A stretch of DNA of 64,000 bases, taken from assembly GCA_024639845.1 (NCBI GenBank), contig JAHEGG010000002.1:58507-122506 (forward strand), read 5' to 3'. A program made the position numbers and the translations under genes. This document shows, in pieces, positions 11,040 to 21,121 of this stretch. The number at the start of each line of letters is the position of its first letter. The stretch's first letter is position 1. The stretch comes from Microbacteriaceae bacterium (GTDB lineage: Bacteria > Actinomycetota > Actinomycetes > Actinomycetales > Microbacteriaceae). The notes below the pieces were generated by a model. That model saw only the letters and a list, made by a program, of their open reading frames with translations, was not told the origin of the DNA and made no database searches.

Positions 11040-12113
11040 ATGAAGCCAAAACTCCACTGGAGCGTCAAGGATTCTTGGCGGCGCATGATCGAGTCACTTG
11101 CGCCGATCATCCAAATCGTTCTCGGTGCAACCGCCGGTTATGCGATCGCTCACTACGGACTCGGCCACGAGGTGCCGCTTCTGGCGGTTACGGTCACCAT
11201 CACATCCCTGGGTTTCAGCCGCGATGCGCGCCCTAAGCGTGTCTTAGAAACTGCAACCGGGATGGTCGTTGGCATCGCACTGAGCGAAGTCTTGCTCGGT
11301 CTGCTCGGGCCTGGGATGTGGCAGATGTCACTGACCTTGCTTATCTGTCTGGTGAGCGCTCGTTTCATTTCTGGCAGTGCCACCTTTGCCCTGACCGTGG
11401 GCTTGCAGGCGATGTTGGTTCAGATTCTGCCCGCTCCTGACGGCGGTGTCTTTATAAGAAGTCTCGATGGTCTGCTCGGTGGATTAACCGCATTGGTCGT
11501 AACTGCCCTGATTCCTCGTGACCCCCGTGGGCTGGCTCGAACCGACGCCTCGAAACTGTTTGATGTTTTTCTCGACTCGCTAGACGCCCTCAAACTCGCG
11601 CTGCGTGACGTGGATCTCAAGATGGCCGATGAAACGCTCAAGCGAGTTCGCCGTACTCAGCCGCTTGTAGACAACTGGCGAATGTCGCTTGACAGCGCCA
11701 TTTCGATCGCTCGCATCTCGCCGTTCCTGCGCAAATACCGTGACGAACTGCGCGGTCAGGTTCGCCTGATGCGTGGCATGGACTTGGCAACTCGCAATCT
11801 GCGCGTAGTCGTTCGTCGGGTTGACTTTTTAATCAGGGATGCGCAACCGCGGCCATACCTCGCCGATCTGATGGAACAGATCGCCGATGCAACTCGAGTT
11901 TTAGCACGCGGGCTCGAGGAGCCAGAGGTTCTCGATGATGCGCAAGAAATGCTCGTCGAAATCATCAACCAACTTGACCCGAAAAAGCACGGCATCGCCG
12001 ATCAGGTGCGCGAGGCCTCGGTGCTTTTGTTGCTTCGCCCGCTCTTGGTTGATTTGCTTTGCGCGAGCGGCATGAGCGAAGAAGATGCCAGAGCAGAACT
12101 ACCGCCGGTCTAA
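11040..12113 (+). CDS. FUSC/aromatic-acid-exporter-like membrane protein
   Basis: N-terminal TM segments, central SATFALTVGLQAMLVQILPAPDGGVFIRSLDGLLGG, long helical C-terminus. Confidence 0.75.
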   Translation: MKPKLHWSVKDSWRRMIESLAPIIQIVLGATAGYAIAHYGLGHEVPLLAVTVTITSLGFSRDARPKRVLETATGMVVGIALSEVLLGLLGPGMWQMSLTLLICLVSARFISGSATFALTVGLQAMLVQILPAPDGGVFIRSLDGLLGGLTALVVTALIPRDPRGLARTDASKLFDVFLDSLDALKLALRDVDLKMADETLKRVRRTQPLVDNWRMSLDSAISIARISPFLRKYRDELRGQVRLMRGMDLATRNLRVVVRRVDFLIRDAQPRPYLADLMEQIADATRVLARGLEEPEVLDDAQEMLVEIINQLDPKKHGIADQVREASVLLLLRPLLVDLLCASGMSEEDARAELPPV

Positions 12114-12156
12114 TGGCGTTTCATCTGGGAACTTTCGCGGCGCGGGCCCAAGAGCT

Positions 12157-12945
12157 TTAAGCCTTTGGCGCGACGGCCTCCCAGGCGACGGTGAGTTCGC
12201 CCAACTTCCAGCGGTTGCGATTGACCAGGAGCGGCCATCCCTGTTCGAGCATTGTTTCGCAGGTTGCCCGCCATCGTTGTGCGGCTGAAAACGCCGACAG
12301 GGGGGCGTGCAGCGCCCAAGCTCGGTCGAGCGCCGCAAGATAGTCATGGATGCGCTCGCCGGGGACATTGCGGTGAATCAGCGCTTTCGGCAATCTTTCG
12401 GCAACCTGACTTGGCTTGTCGAGTGCCGAGAGCTTGAGTGAGATTGTGAACCAGAGCGGCTGAATGCGGTCAAGCGTTACCCAACTCGAAAGACGCCCGA
12501 TCTCGTCGCAAGTTCCCTCAACCAGCAACCCGTCTTGAGAGAGACGAGACTGCATCTGCGCCCAGGCGGCCGACACTTCATCCTCGTTGTATTGGCGCAA
12601 AACATTAAATGCGCGAATCACATCGGCGGAATTGAGACCTGACGGTAACGGGGTTTCGAACCCGCCGACCAGAAAGTCCAACCTCGGTTTTGTGGCTGCT
12701 TTGGCGCGCTCGACACGCTCCCGATCGATCTCAACGCCGACTACACGCACCGTCTTGTTCTTAGCCGAAAGCCGTTCGTGCAGTTCCACGGCGGTTATCG
12801 GGGATGCTCCAAAGCCGAGGTCGACCACGACGGCACCGATCTTGCGAGTCACGCCGAGTGATGCGATGTAGCGATCGACCCGTCGAAGGCGATTTGGATT
12901 GGTCGTTCCGCGAGTGATGGTGCCGACCGGTTTCTTGAGTGCCAC
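12157..12945 (-). CDS. Class I SAM-dependent methyltransferase-like protein
   Basis: [23 protein letters not shown] motif; GTG start. Confidence 0.75.
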   Translation of the reverse strand: MALKKPVGTITRGTTNPNRLRRVDRYIASLGVTRKIGAVVVDLGFGASPITAVELHERLSAKNKTVRVVGVEIDRERVERAKAATKPRLDFLVGGFETPLPSGLNSADVIRAFNVLRQYNEDEVSAAWAQMQSRLSQDGLLVEGTCDEIGRLSSWVTLDRIQPLWFTISLKLSALDKPSQVAERLPKALIHRNVPGERIHDYLAALDRAWALHAPLSAFSAAQRWRATCETMLEQGWPLLVNRNRWKLGELTVAWEAVAPKA

Positions 12946-12951
12946 CAGTCA

Positions 12952-12957
12952 AGGCTA
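12952..12957 (-). promoter_or_regulatory. -10 element (TAGCCT) of predicted leaderless methyltransferase gene
   Basis: TAGCCT + 6 nt + GTG at 12945 on the minus strand. Confidence 0.55.
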
Positions 12958-12967
12958 TTGCCTTGGC

Positions 12968-12973
12968 TAAACT
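12968..12973 (+). promoter_or_regulatory. -10 element (TAAACT) of predicted leaderless gpmA
   Basis: TAAACT + 7 nt + ATG at 12981. Confidence 0.55.
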
Positions 12974-12980
12974 TGAGGGC

Positions 12981-13730
12981 ATGTCTGAATACACCGTCAT
13001 TCTCTTGCGACACGGCAACAGCGTCTGGAACCAAGAAAACCTTTTCACCGGCTGGGTAGATGTCGATCTATCTGATCAGGGTCGAGCCGAAGCAAAGCGC
13101 GCTGGCGAGCTGCTTGCCGAATCTGGTCTCAAGCCCCACCTGCTTTACACATCCCGCCTCAAGCGAGCAATCAACACCGCTCACATCGCGCTCAACGCGG
13201 CCGAGCGCTCCTGGATTGACGTAAAGCGCGACTGGCGCTTGAACGAGCGCCACTACGGTGCTCTACAGGGCAAAGACAAAGCTCAGACTCTAGCCGAATA
13301 CGGCGCCGAGCAGTTTCAGATTTGGCGTCGTTCATACGATGTTCCGCCACCGCCAATCGACGACGCCGACAAATACTCGCAGGCTCACGATGAGCGTTAT
13401 GCGAACTTGGGTGGCAATGTTCCTAAAACCGAATGCCTCAAGGATGTTCTAGAGCGCATGCTCCCACTTTGGAACGACGAAATCGTTCTCGACCTCAAGT
13501 CAGGTAAAACCGTTCTGATCACGGCTCACGGAAACTCGCTGCGAGCTTTGGTGAAACATCTCGATGGTGTGTCAGATGACGAGATTGCCGAACTGAACAT
13601 TCCAACAGGCATCCCGCTGGTTTATAAGCTTGACGCTAACTTCAAGCCACTCGTCAAAGGTGGGGAATACCTTGATCCGGAAGCCGCCGCGGCTGGAGCT
13701 GCTGCGGTTGCAGCGCAAGGCAAGAAGTAA
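12981..13730 (+). CDS. gpmA: Phosphoglyceromutase (2,3-BPG-dependent)
   Basis: [62 protein letters not shown]. Confidence 0.97.
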   Translation: MSEYTVILLRHGNSVWNQENLFTGWVDVDLSDQGRAEAKRAGELLAESGLKPHLLYTSRLKRAINTAHIALNAAERSWIDVKRDWRLNERHYGALQGKDKAQTLAEYGAEQFQIWRRSYDVPPPPIDDADKYSQAHDERYANLGGNVPKTECLKDVLERMLPLWNDEIVLDLKSGKTVLITAHGNSLRALVKHLDGVSDDEIAELNIPTGIPLVYKLDANFKPLVKGGEYLDPEAAAAGAAAVAAQGKK

Positions 13731-13796
13731 CCAGTAGTTGTTCTGCGTTCTAACTCGGCACTTCCGACGTAACGCCTAATCAGACGTTAGTGCGAA

Positions 13797-14450
13797 CTAG
13801 CTGATTGTGTCGTTCCACTCGCCCGTTGACAGGTATGACAGCTTTGACGAGATGTCGACGACGTGGTCTGCGAAACGCTCGTGGTAGCGACTAGCCAGGG
13901 TCACGTCGACGGTAAACACGGCGTTTTCTTTCCAGTCATCCGAAAGTACTGTGTCGAACACCGACCGGTGAAGCTCATCGACACGCTGGTCTTCGGCCTG
14001 AATCAACTTTGCAAAATCTACGTTCGGGTCTTTTAGCAAAAGTTCGACCTTTCGGCCGAGTTCGACATCCAGCGCGCCCATTTCGACGAAGGTCGCGCGA
14101 AGCGACTCTGGAACGGCGGAACCGGGAAAACGGAATCGAGCAATCTGCGCAATGTGGCCAGCGAGTGCGGCCATGCGCTCAAGCGAAGCGCTGATTCGCA
14201 GCGCTGAAACTAGTATGCGCAAGTCTCGTGCTACAGGCGACTGACGGGCCATGATGCGAATGACAAGCTCATCTAGTGCGAGAGCCTTGGAAGCCATGAG
14301 GTCGGCACTTGCAAGAGCTTGATCCGCGAGCGTTACATCCGATCGAATGAAGGCTTTTGATGCCGAATCCATGATGCGGGTGGCATCCCCAGCCATCTCT
14401 TGCAAACGCTGTTGCACTTCATGGAGTTCCTTTTGGAAAACTTCGCGCAT
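13797..14450 (-). CDS. phoU: Phosphate transport/signalling regulator PhoU
   Basis: MREVFQKELHEVQQRLQEMAGDATRIMDSA...DELVIRIMARQSPVARDLRILVSALRIS; divergent from senX3-regX3-like genes. Confidence 0.93.
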   Translation of the reverse strand: MREVFQKELHEVQQRLQEMAGDATRIMDSASKAFIRSDVTLADQALASADLMASKALALDELVIRIMARQSPVARDLRILVSALRISASLERMAALAGHIAQIARFRFPGSAVPESLRATFVEMGALDVELGRKVELLLKDPNVDFAKLIQAEDQRVDELHRSVFDTVLSDDWKENAVFTVDVTLASRYHERFADHVVDISSKLSYLSTGEWNDTIS

Positions 14451-14589
14451 TTGAACCCTCTCGGTTGTTGCTCAATGGTCTTGCGGCAAGGTTAACGCCA
14501 GCGAAACTGGCTCTTAACTCGGGTCGAAACATTTTGCTCGTGAGTTTGCTTCTTTCAAACGGCTAAAGGTTTTCACCTACGCTTTAACT

Positions 14590-15744
14590 GTGAACGACTT
14601 CCAATCTTGGTTATGGCTCGGCATCGGTTTTGTGCTCGGTGCGGTAATCGTTGGTGGAACGGTTTTGAGAGTTCGCAAGACGGTTTTGGACAAGTTCGAG
14701 CAGGCACAATCGCTATCTGACGCTTCCGCAGAACTGCTTGAAGTTTTGGCTGCTGCCGCGGTCGTCGTGAATCCCGCTAACGTTGCCGTTCGAGCAACGG
14801 CAGGAGCTCTAGCCCTCGGGCTCTTGAGAAACAGAGAATTAATCCATGACGAGTTGGTTCAGCTCTTGGACAAAGCGAGAGTTTCGAATGGCATCGAGGC
14901 TCTTGACACCGAAATCAAGACCGGCCTGCGCAACGACAGTGTTTTCGTGGCGGCGCGAGCGACGAACATCGGTGACGGAAACGTTCTTTTGCTCGTTGAA
15001 GATCGAACCGAGGCAAAGCGTTTGGACGAAACCAGGCGAGACTTTATAGCCAATATTTCCCACGAACTTAAGACGCCAATCGGTGCGATAAGTCTTCTAG
15101 CCGAGGCAATCGCGGGTGCTAGTGATGATCCAGAAACCGTTGAAAAATTCACCGCAAATTTGAGCAAGGAAGCCAAACGCCTCGCGAACCTCGTCAAAGA
15201 TGTGATTCAGCTCTCAAGATTCCAGTCGGCCGAGATCGTTACAAATGCCGAGTTGGTCGATCTGTCCACGGTGGTTTCTGAAGCCGTTGAAAGAAATACG
15301 TTCCGAGCTGAACGTAAAAACATCAAAGTCAACTTCCGCGCGCCGGAAGGCATCGAAGTGATCGGAGACCACGAGATGCTTGTGGTTGCGGTAAAGAATT
15401 TAATCGAAAATGCAATCATTTACTCGGATGATGGCTCAACGGTCGGCGTTGGCCTCCGTTCCGGCGATGGCGTTGCGGAAATTGCGGTTTCAGACAGTGG
15501 AATTGGAATCACTACTGAGGAGCAGAAACGAATTTTCGAGAGGTTTTATCGAGTCGACCCATCAAGGTCAAGGCAAACCGGGGGAACAGGACTGGGTTTG
15601 TCGATTGTTAAACATGTCGCCATGGGTCACAAGGGTGAGGTTCAGATTTTTTCGAAACCAGGCGTTGGGTCAACGTTTACCCTGCGTCTACCTACTGCCG
15701 ATACAAAGATTGTTGTTAGCGAAACGGATAGGACAAATGCATGA
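14590..15744 (+). CDS. senX3: Sensor histidine kinase, SenX3-like
   Basis: FIANISHELKTPIGAISLLAEAI H-box, N/G boxes; next to phoU and the regulator below. Confidence 0.92.
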   Translation: MNDFQSWLWLGIGFVLGAVIVGGTVLRVRKTVLDKFEQAQSLSDASAELLEVLAAAAVVVNPANVAVRATAGALALGLLRNRELIHDELVQLLDKARVSNGIEALDTEIKTGLRNDSVFVAARATNIGDGNVLLLVEDRTEAKRLDETRRDFIANISHELKTPIGAISLLAEAIAGASDDPETVEKFTANLSKEAKRLANLVKDVIQLSRFQSAEIVTNAELVDLSTVVSEAVERNTFRAERKNIKVNFRAPEGIEVIGDHEMLVVAVKNLIENAIIYSDDGSTVGVGLRSGDGVAEIAVSDSGIGITTEEQKRIFERFYRVDPSRSRQTGGTGLGLSIVKHVAMGHKGEVQIFSKPGVGSTFTLRLPTADTKIVVSETDRTNA

Positions 15745-16421
15745 CGCTGGTTCTTGTAGTTGAAGACGAACAATCTCTCCGCGAGCCGCTGGTTTATCTC
15801 CTTCGCAAAGAAGGCTACGAGGTTATTGAAGCGCCAGACGGCACCAAGGCTCTGGAACTTTTTCGTTCGGACAACCCAGACCTGATCTTGCTTGACATTA
15901 TGTTGCCGGGGATTAGCGGCAACGACGTATGTCTAACCATTCGTCAGACCTCAAATGTGCCAGTGATCATGCTGACGGCCAAGGATTCTGAGATTGACAA
16001 GGTTGTAGGGCTTGAAATCGGGGCTGACGACTACGTGACCAAGCCCTACTCTTCGCGTGAATTGTTAGCTCGCATGAAGGCTGTACTTCGTCGAAATGGC
16101 GAACCCGAAGCTATGAAAGACGGAGTGTTAGAGGCCGGGCCGGTGCGCATGGACGTGGATCGGCACCAAGTTTTCGTAAACGGCGTCAAGGTGGCAATGC
16201 CACTCAAGGAGTTTGAGCTTCTCGAGTTGTTACTTGAAAACCGAAATCGCGTGTTGACCCGTGGTCAAATCATCGATCGAGTTTGGGGTTCGAACTACTT
16301 CGGCGACACTAAGACTCTCGACGTGCACGTTAAGCGCATCCGTTCAAAAATCGAGGATGACCCCGCTCGCCCCGTTCACCTGGTGACCGTTCGCGGGCTC
16401 GGCTACAAGTTCGAGGTTTAG
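15741..16421 (+). CDS. regX3: Response regulator, RegX3-like
   Basis: LVVEDEQSLREPL, LILLDIMLPGISG, winged-helix C-terminus; 4-bp overlap with the kinase. Confidence 0.93.
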   Translation: MTLVLVVEDEQSLREPLVYLLRKEGYEVIEAPDGTKALELFRSDNPDLILLDIMLPGISGNDVCLTIRQTSNVPVIMLTAKDSEIDKVVGLEIGADDYVTKPYSSRELLARMKAVLRRNGEPEAMKDGVLEAGPVRMDVDRHQVFVNGVKVAMPLKEFELLELLLENRNRVLTRGQIIDRVWGSNYFGDTKTLDVHVKRIRSKIEDDPARPVHLVTVRGLGYKFEV

Positions 16422-16909
16422 CCCTCTTCGTGAGCTAGGTCGTTCAAGACGTCGGCGTATTCTGGCAAAGTTCCGTCAAGTACAGGAATGTTTAGATTCT
16501 GAGCTGTTCCGCTGAGCAGTGAAACATATACAGTGGATATTCCGCCCGGGTTACCGAGCATGTTTGCCTCTATCGGTGCGTTTTCGTTGAAGCCAAAGTC
16601 GACTTTTTGTCCGGCAGGAACGAGGAACTCCTTCGAAACCAGGTCGCCAGTGTCGGCATCCTCGTATTCGATGACAACGGTTTGGTCATCGAGGCCCGAG
16701 TTCACCAGCGAACCAATCAAGACTCGGTGGTCTGGCGAAACTAGATAGAGAAAGTTGCGGAACTTGACGTGGTCAAGGTTGATTTGAGCGCCGTCGCTCG
16801 GTGCGTATGGGGTCAGGCTGGCGACGTTGGAGCTCAGGCTGCAACCGGTGGTTCCGAGAAGGAGCGAAGCCCCGAGAACCGTGGCGGTGATAACTTTGCC
16901 GAACTTCAT
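16418..16909 (-). CDS. Putative lipoprotein
   Basis: MKFGKVITATVLGASLLLGTTGCSLSS lipobox; SD aggagg upstream; conserved position beside carD. Confidence 0.75.
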   Translation of the reverse strand: MKFGKVITATVLGASLLLGTTGCSLSSNVASLTPYAPSDGAQINLDHVKFRNFLYLVSPDHRVLIGSLVNSGLDDQTVVIEYEDADTGDLVSKEFLVPAGQKVDFGFNENAPIEANMLGNPGGISTVYVSLLSGTAQNLNIPVLDGTLPEYADVLNDLAHEEG

Positions 16910-17053
16910 CTTTCCTCCTGATTGCACGCGACGATGTCGACGGGCTTTTCAGGCTCTATTTTAGCCCACGTCAACCGGCCAAGCCCCCAATCTGGTCCTT
17001 GGATTGAGCCCAAATCTGTGGTAAATTAGCCGTTCTTGAAGGGAATTAGCCAC

Positions 17054-17536
17054 ATGAAGTTTGTAGTAGGCGAAACCGTCGTATACCCCCACCACGGCGC
17101 AGCAAAAATCATTGAAGTAGCAGACAAGACTCTGCGTGGTGAAACCAAAACTTATCTCCAACTCAAGGTCGCTCAGGGTGAGCTGACCATCTGGGTTCCA
17201 GCCGAAAACGTTGAAATGGTTGGAGTTCGCGACGTGATCGACAAGAAGGGCGTTGAGCAGGTTTTCAGCGTTCTTCGAGCCGAATTCACCGAAGAACCAA
17301 CCAACTGGAGCCGCCGCTACAAGGCAAACCTTGAAAAGCTCGCATCGGGTGATGTCGTAAAGGTTTCCGAGGTGGTTCGAGACCTCTGGCGCCGAGATCA
17401 AGACCGTGGCCTTTCGGCTGGTGAAAAGCGCATGCTGGTTAAGGCAAGACAAATTTTGGTTTCCGAGCTCGCACTAGCCCGCAAGACCGACGAAGAGAAG
17501 GCTTCTGCCACTCTCGACGAGGTTCTCGCCTCCTAA
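17054..17536 (+). CDS. carD: CarD-family transcriptional regulator
   Basis: [22 protein letters not shown]...[27 protein letters not shown]. Confidence 0.96.
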   Translation: MKFVVGETVVYPHHGAAKIIEVADKTLRGETKTYLQLKVAQGELTIWVPAENVEMVGVRDVIDKKGVEQVFSVLRAEFTEEPTNWSRRYKANLEKLASGDVVKVSEVVRDLWRRDQDRGLSAGEKRMLVKARQILVSELALARKTDEEKASATLDEVLAS

Positions 17537-17551
17537 AGATTGGACGTTGTC

Positions 17552-18733
17552 ATGTCCAATCGTGGCATCGCAATAATCCTGGTTGCAGCCGGTCGCGGTG
17601 AGCGACTTGGCTCGAATGTTCCTAAAGCCCTAGCCGTTTTAGCCGGCGAAACGCTGTTGGCTCACGCGGTTCGCACTGCGCTACTAGCCAGAGGGCTAAA
17701 GCAACTTGTCGTGGCCGGCCCCGAAACTCACATCGATGAATTTGCTGAGATTGTCAGATCAGTTTCCGAGTCGTTAGGTTCACTCGTTCCCATACGTTTG
17801 GTTATTGGAGGAGCCGCTCGTCAGGCCTCGATTGCCAATGCGGTCAAGGTTTGCGATGAGGATGTTTCGACCATTCTGGTTCACGATGTTGCCAGAACCC
17901 TCGCCACGACGATGCTTATTGATCGAGTGGCTGATGCCTCGCAAGAAACCGATGCAGGTGTGATTCCGGTTTTGCCAGTTGTCGACACTATGAAACGCAT
18001 CGATGGCGACGTGGTTGCTGCCACGGTTGACCGCTCGCAGCTTGGCATCGCTCAGACTCCGCAGGGTTTTCCGGCCGAGGCGCTTCGAGTTGCTTATCGC
18101 AATGCAATCGATGAATACACGGATGATGCTGCGCTGTTTCAGAGTGTTGGTGGAACCGTCACCCACATTCTCGGCGAGCCAAATGCCTTCAAAATCACGA
18201 CTCCGGCCGATCTAGCTCGTGCGGAATCGCTCTTTGAGCACGAATATCGAACTGGCATCGGCTCCGACACGCATCGATTCAGCGAAGACCCGCTCAAACT
18301 CCTTTACCTTGGCACCATCGTCTGGGAGGGTGAACCGGGGCTAGAAGGTCATTCCGATGGTGATGCGCTCAGCCACGCGATTGTTGATGCTCTCCTCGCG
18401 GCAGCCGGGCTTGGCGACATCGGATCCAACTTTGGCGTGGACCGCCCCGAGTTTGAAAATGCAAATGGCGCTGTATTTTTGAGCGAAACCAAGCGGATGC
18501 TCGAATCAGCCGGCTGGACAATCGACAACGTCTCGGCACAAATCATCGGCAACCGTCCAAAGGTTGCACCAAATCGAAGCCTGGTCCAGCTTGCGTTGAA
18601 TGACGTTCTCGGAGCGCCGGTCTCGGTGGGTGCAACGACCACCGACGGGCTCGGATTCCTAGGGCAAAGCGAAGGTGTCGCGGTTGTCGCTACCGCACTT
18701 ATCAGCCGCCTGAAAGTTAGGCTGAACTCGTGA
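17552..18733 (+). CDS. ispDF: Bifunctional IspD/IspF (MEP cytidylyltransferase / MECDP synthase)
   Basis: IspD motif LVAAGRGERLGSNVPKALAVLAG; IspF motif RTGIGSDTHRF...LEGHSDGDALSHAIVDALL. Confidence 0.95.
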   Translation: MSNRGIAIILVAAGRGERLGSNVPKALAVLAGETLLAHAVRTALLARGLKQLVVAGPETHIDEFAEIVRSVSESLGSLVPIRLVIGGAARQASIANAVKVCDEDVSTILVHDVARTLATTMLIDRVADASQETDAGVIPVLPVVDTMKRIDGDVVAATVDRSQLGIAQTPQGFPAEALRVAYRNAIDEYTDDAALFQSVGGTVTHILGEPNAFKITTPADLARAESLFEHEYRTGIGSDTHRFSEDPLKLLYLGTIVWEGEPGLEGHSDGDALSHAIVDALLAAAGLGDIGSNFGVDRPEFENANGAVFLSETKRMLESAGWTIDNVSAQIIGNRPKVAPNRSLVQLALNDVLGAPVSVGATTTDGLGFLGQSEGVAVVATALISRLKVRLNS

Positions 18734-20103
18734 CCCTAAGCCTGTTTGACTCTCAGAGCCAACAGCTGCGCGCGTTCGAGCCGATAACACCGGGATGTGC
18801 GAGCATCTACGTTTGCGGACCAACTGTGCAGTCCGCTCCCCACGTCGGGCATCTTCGGTCGGCTGTCGCTTTCGACATCCTTGCTTCATGGATACGCTTC
18901 GGGCATGGCTTCGGGGTCAAACTCGTTCGCAACGTTACCGACATCGATGACAAAATTCTGGTCAACGCCGCTGCACAGGGCGTCGAGTGGCAAGCGCTCG
19001 CGGTTTCGGTCGAGGGCGAGTTCAATAGCGTTTATCAGTCGCTGTCTGCAGATGCTGATTTAACTCCACACGCCACCGCGTACATCATCGACATGATTGC
19101 TTTGATCGAGCGTTTGATTTCACGTGGTCACGCCTATCAAGCTGCAGATGGTTCGGCGAATGTTTTCTTCGACAGTGCATCCTGGGCCGATTATGGCGAA
19201 CTTACTAACCAAGCCATCGAGAGCATGGAAGGTGAAGAGGTTGCCTCGCACGGTCGCCGCCGAGCCACCGATTTTGCGCTTTGGAAGGCTGCCAAGAGCG
19301 ACGAGCCTGACACCGCGGCGTGGCAATCACCGTGGGGTTTGGGACGCCCGGGTTGGCACATTGAATGTTCCGCTATGACACGTTCAGTGCTCGGCGAGCA
19401 TTTCGACATTCATGGCGGCGGACTCGATCTGCGTTTTCCACATCACGAGAATGAACTGGCTCAGTCACGAGCGGCCGGATTCGAGTTTGCCAACTATTGG
19501 ATGCACAACGGTTTGGTGACCGTTGGTGGACAAAAGATGTCGAAGAGCCTTGGCAACGGCGTGAGCGTTGAAGAACTTTTCGAACAGGGCAGCGCGGTTG
19601 CAGTTAGATATTGGTTGGCCTCGGCCCACTATCGAAGCACTCTCGACTATTCACCATCGGCCGTTGCCGAGGCCACAGCGGCGGTGGCACGCATTCAAAA
19701 CTTCGTGAAGCGCCTCCCAGAAATGCCAACCGCGGTTGCCGCAAGCGATTTACCAAGCGCGTTCGTTGTTGCAATGGACGCCGACCTGAATGTTCCTGCT
19801 GCCCTTGCGGTTCTTCACGATTCCGTTCGGCAGGGCAACGTGCGCCTCGATTCGAACCAGGATGCTGCGCCCGAAGCCCGTGCCGTGGCCGCTATGTTGC
19901 GCGCACTCAACCTAAACCTCGCAAGCGAAGTCTCCGTGGACGCAGATCTGGCGGCTAGGGTTGAAGAGTTGATCGCACGCCGCGCGGACGCCCGTGCAAA
20001 TCGAGACTTCGAACTGGCCGACCGCATTCGGCACGAGATTTCACAACTTGGGGTCACCATCGAAGACACCCAAACCAAAACGACATGGAGTTTGAATGGC
20101 TAA
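18730..20103 (+). CDS. cysS: Cysteinyl-tRNA synthetase
   Basis: YVCGPTVQSAPHVGHLRSAVAFDIL, WHIECSAM, HGGGLDLRFPHHENELAQS, GQKMSKSLGN. Confidence 0.97.
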   Translation: MTLSLFDSQSQQLRAFEPITPGCASIYVCGPTVQSAPHVGHLRSAVAFDILASWIRFGHGFGVKLVRNVTDIDDKILVNAAAQGVEWQALAVSVEGEFNSVYQSLSADADLTPHATAYIIDMIALIERLISRGHAYQAADGSANVFFDSASWADYGELTNQAIESMEGEEVASHGRRRATDFALWKAAKSDEPDTAAWQSPWGLGRPGWHIECSAMTRSVLGEHFDIHGGGLDLRFPHHENELAQSRAAGFEFANYWMHNGLVTVGGQKMSKSLGNGVSVEELFEQGSAVAVRYWLASAHYRSTLDYSPSAVAEATAAVARIQNFVKRLPEMPTAVAASDLPSAFVVAMDADLNVPAALAVLHDSVRQGNVRLDSNQDAAPEARAVAAMLRALNLNLASEVSVDADLAARVEELIARRADARANRDFELADRIRHEISQLGVTIEDTQTKTTWSLNG

Positions 20104-21121
20104 GTCAGGTCGCCCAGGCGCATCGAAGGGCAAAAAAGGCGCGAAGGTTGGCACCGGGGGGCACGGACGCCAGGCCCTAGAAGGTCGCGGCCCAACACCC
20201 AAGGCTGAAGATCGCAAAGGTCACAAGGCCTACAAATTCAAGCAGGCAGCCGAGAAGAAGGCAGCCGCCACCAACGCCGGCCCAAGCCGCAAGGGTGAGT
20301 TTCTAGCTCCAGCCCAACGCACGGCAGGAACCGCAGGCGCGAGCCGTCAAAACAGTTCTCGCGTGGCAAAGGCGAGCGATGCATCCGAGGTTTTGTCAGG
20401 ACGCAACTCTGTGCTGGAGGCCCTGCGCGCCAAGGTGCCGGCAAACGCGCTCTATATTGCCAACCGTATCGAGATGGATGACCGGGTAAAAGAGGCCATC
20501 AACCTTGCCAACATTCGGGGCATCCCGGTCAGCGAAGTCACTCGCCCCGAGATCGACCGACTCACCGGAAACGATGCGGTTCACCAAGGCATCGCCTTGG
20601 GTGTTCCACCTTACAACTACCAGCACCCTCTAGAACTTCTCGACAAGATCATCGGTCGCGGCCAGAAGCCTCTCTTGGTAGCACTAGACGGCATCACCGA
20701 CCCGCGCAACCTTGGCGCTATTATCCGTTCGGTGGCAGCATTTGGCGGTCAAGGAGTCATTCTTCCGCAACGCCGCTCGACCGGTGTGACCGCCTCGGCT
20801 TGGAAGACCTCGGCTGGTGCTGCTGCGCGAATCCCGGTTGCTCTGGCAGCCAATCTAAACAACACCCTCAAGGAGCTTAAGAAGCGCGGATTGTTTGTGG
20901 TTGGTCTCGACGGAGACGGCGACATGAGCCTGCCGAGTTTTCACCTTGGCGACGAGCCGCTGGTTTTGGTGGTCGGTTCAGAAGGCAAGGGTCTGAGTCG
21001 CCTCGTTCAGGAGAACTGTGATGCGATTTTATCGATTCCAATTGCTGCCGATACCGAATCACTCAACGCGGGTATAGCCGCATCGGTGGCCCTCTATGAG
21101 GTTTCTAAGCGCCGCGCCTAG
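20096..21121 (+). CDS. rlmB: 23S rRNA 2'-O-ribose methyltransferase, RlmB-like SpoU family
   Basis: ALDGITDPRNLGAIIRSVAAFGGQGVILPQRRS and VVGSEGKGLSRLVQENCD...LNAGIAASVALYE; basic N-terminal extension. Confidence 0.95.
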   Translation: MAKSGRPGASKGKKGAKVGTGGHGRQALEGRGPTPKAEDRKGHKAYKFKQAAEKKAAATNAGPSRKGEFLAPAQRTAGTAGASRQNSSRVAKASDASEVLSGRNSVLEALRAKVPANALYIANRIEMDDRVKEAINLANIRGIPVSEVTRPEIDRLTGNDAVHQGIALGVPPYNYQHPLELLDKIIGRGQKPLLVALDGITDPRNLGAIIRSVAAFGGQGVILPQRRSTGVTASAWKTSAGAAARIPVALAANLNNTLKELKKRGLFVVGLDGDGDMSLPSFHLGDEPLVLVVGSEGKGLSRLVQENCDAILSIPIAADTESLNAGIAASVALYEVSKRRA

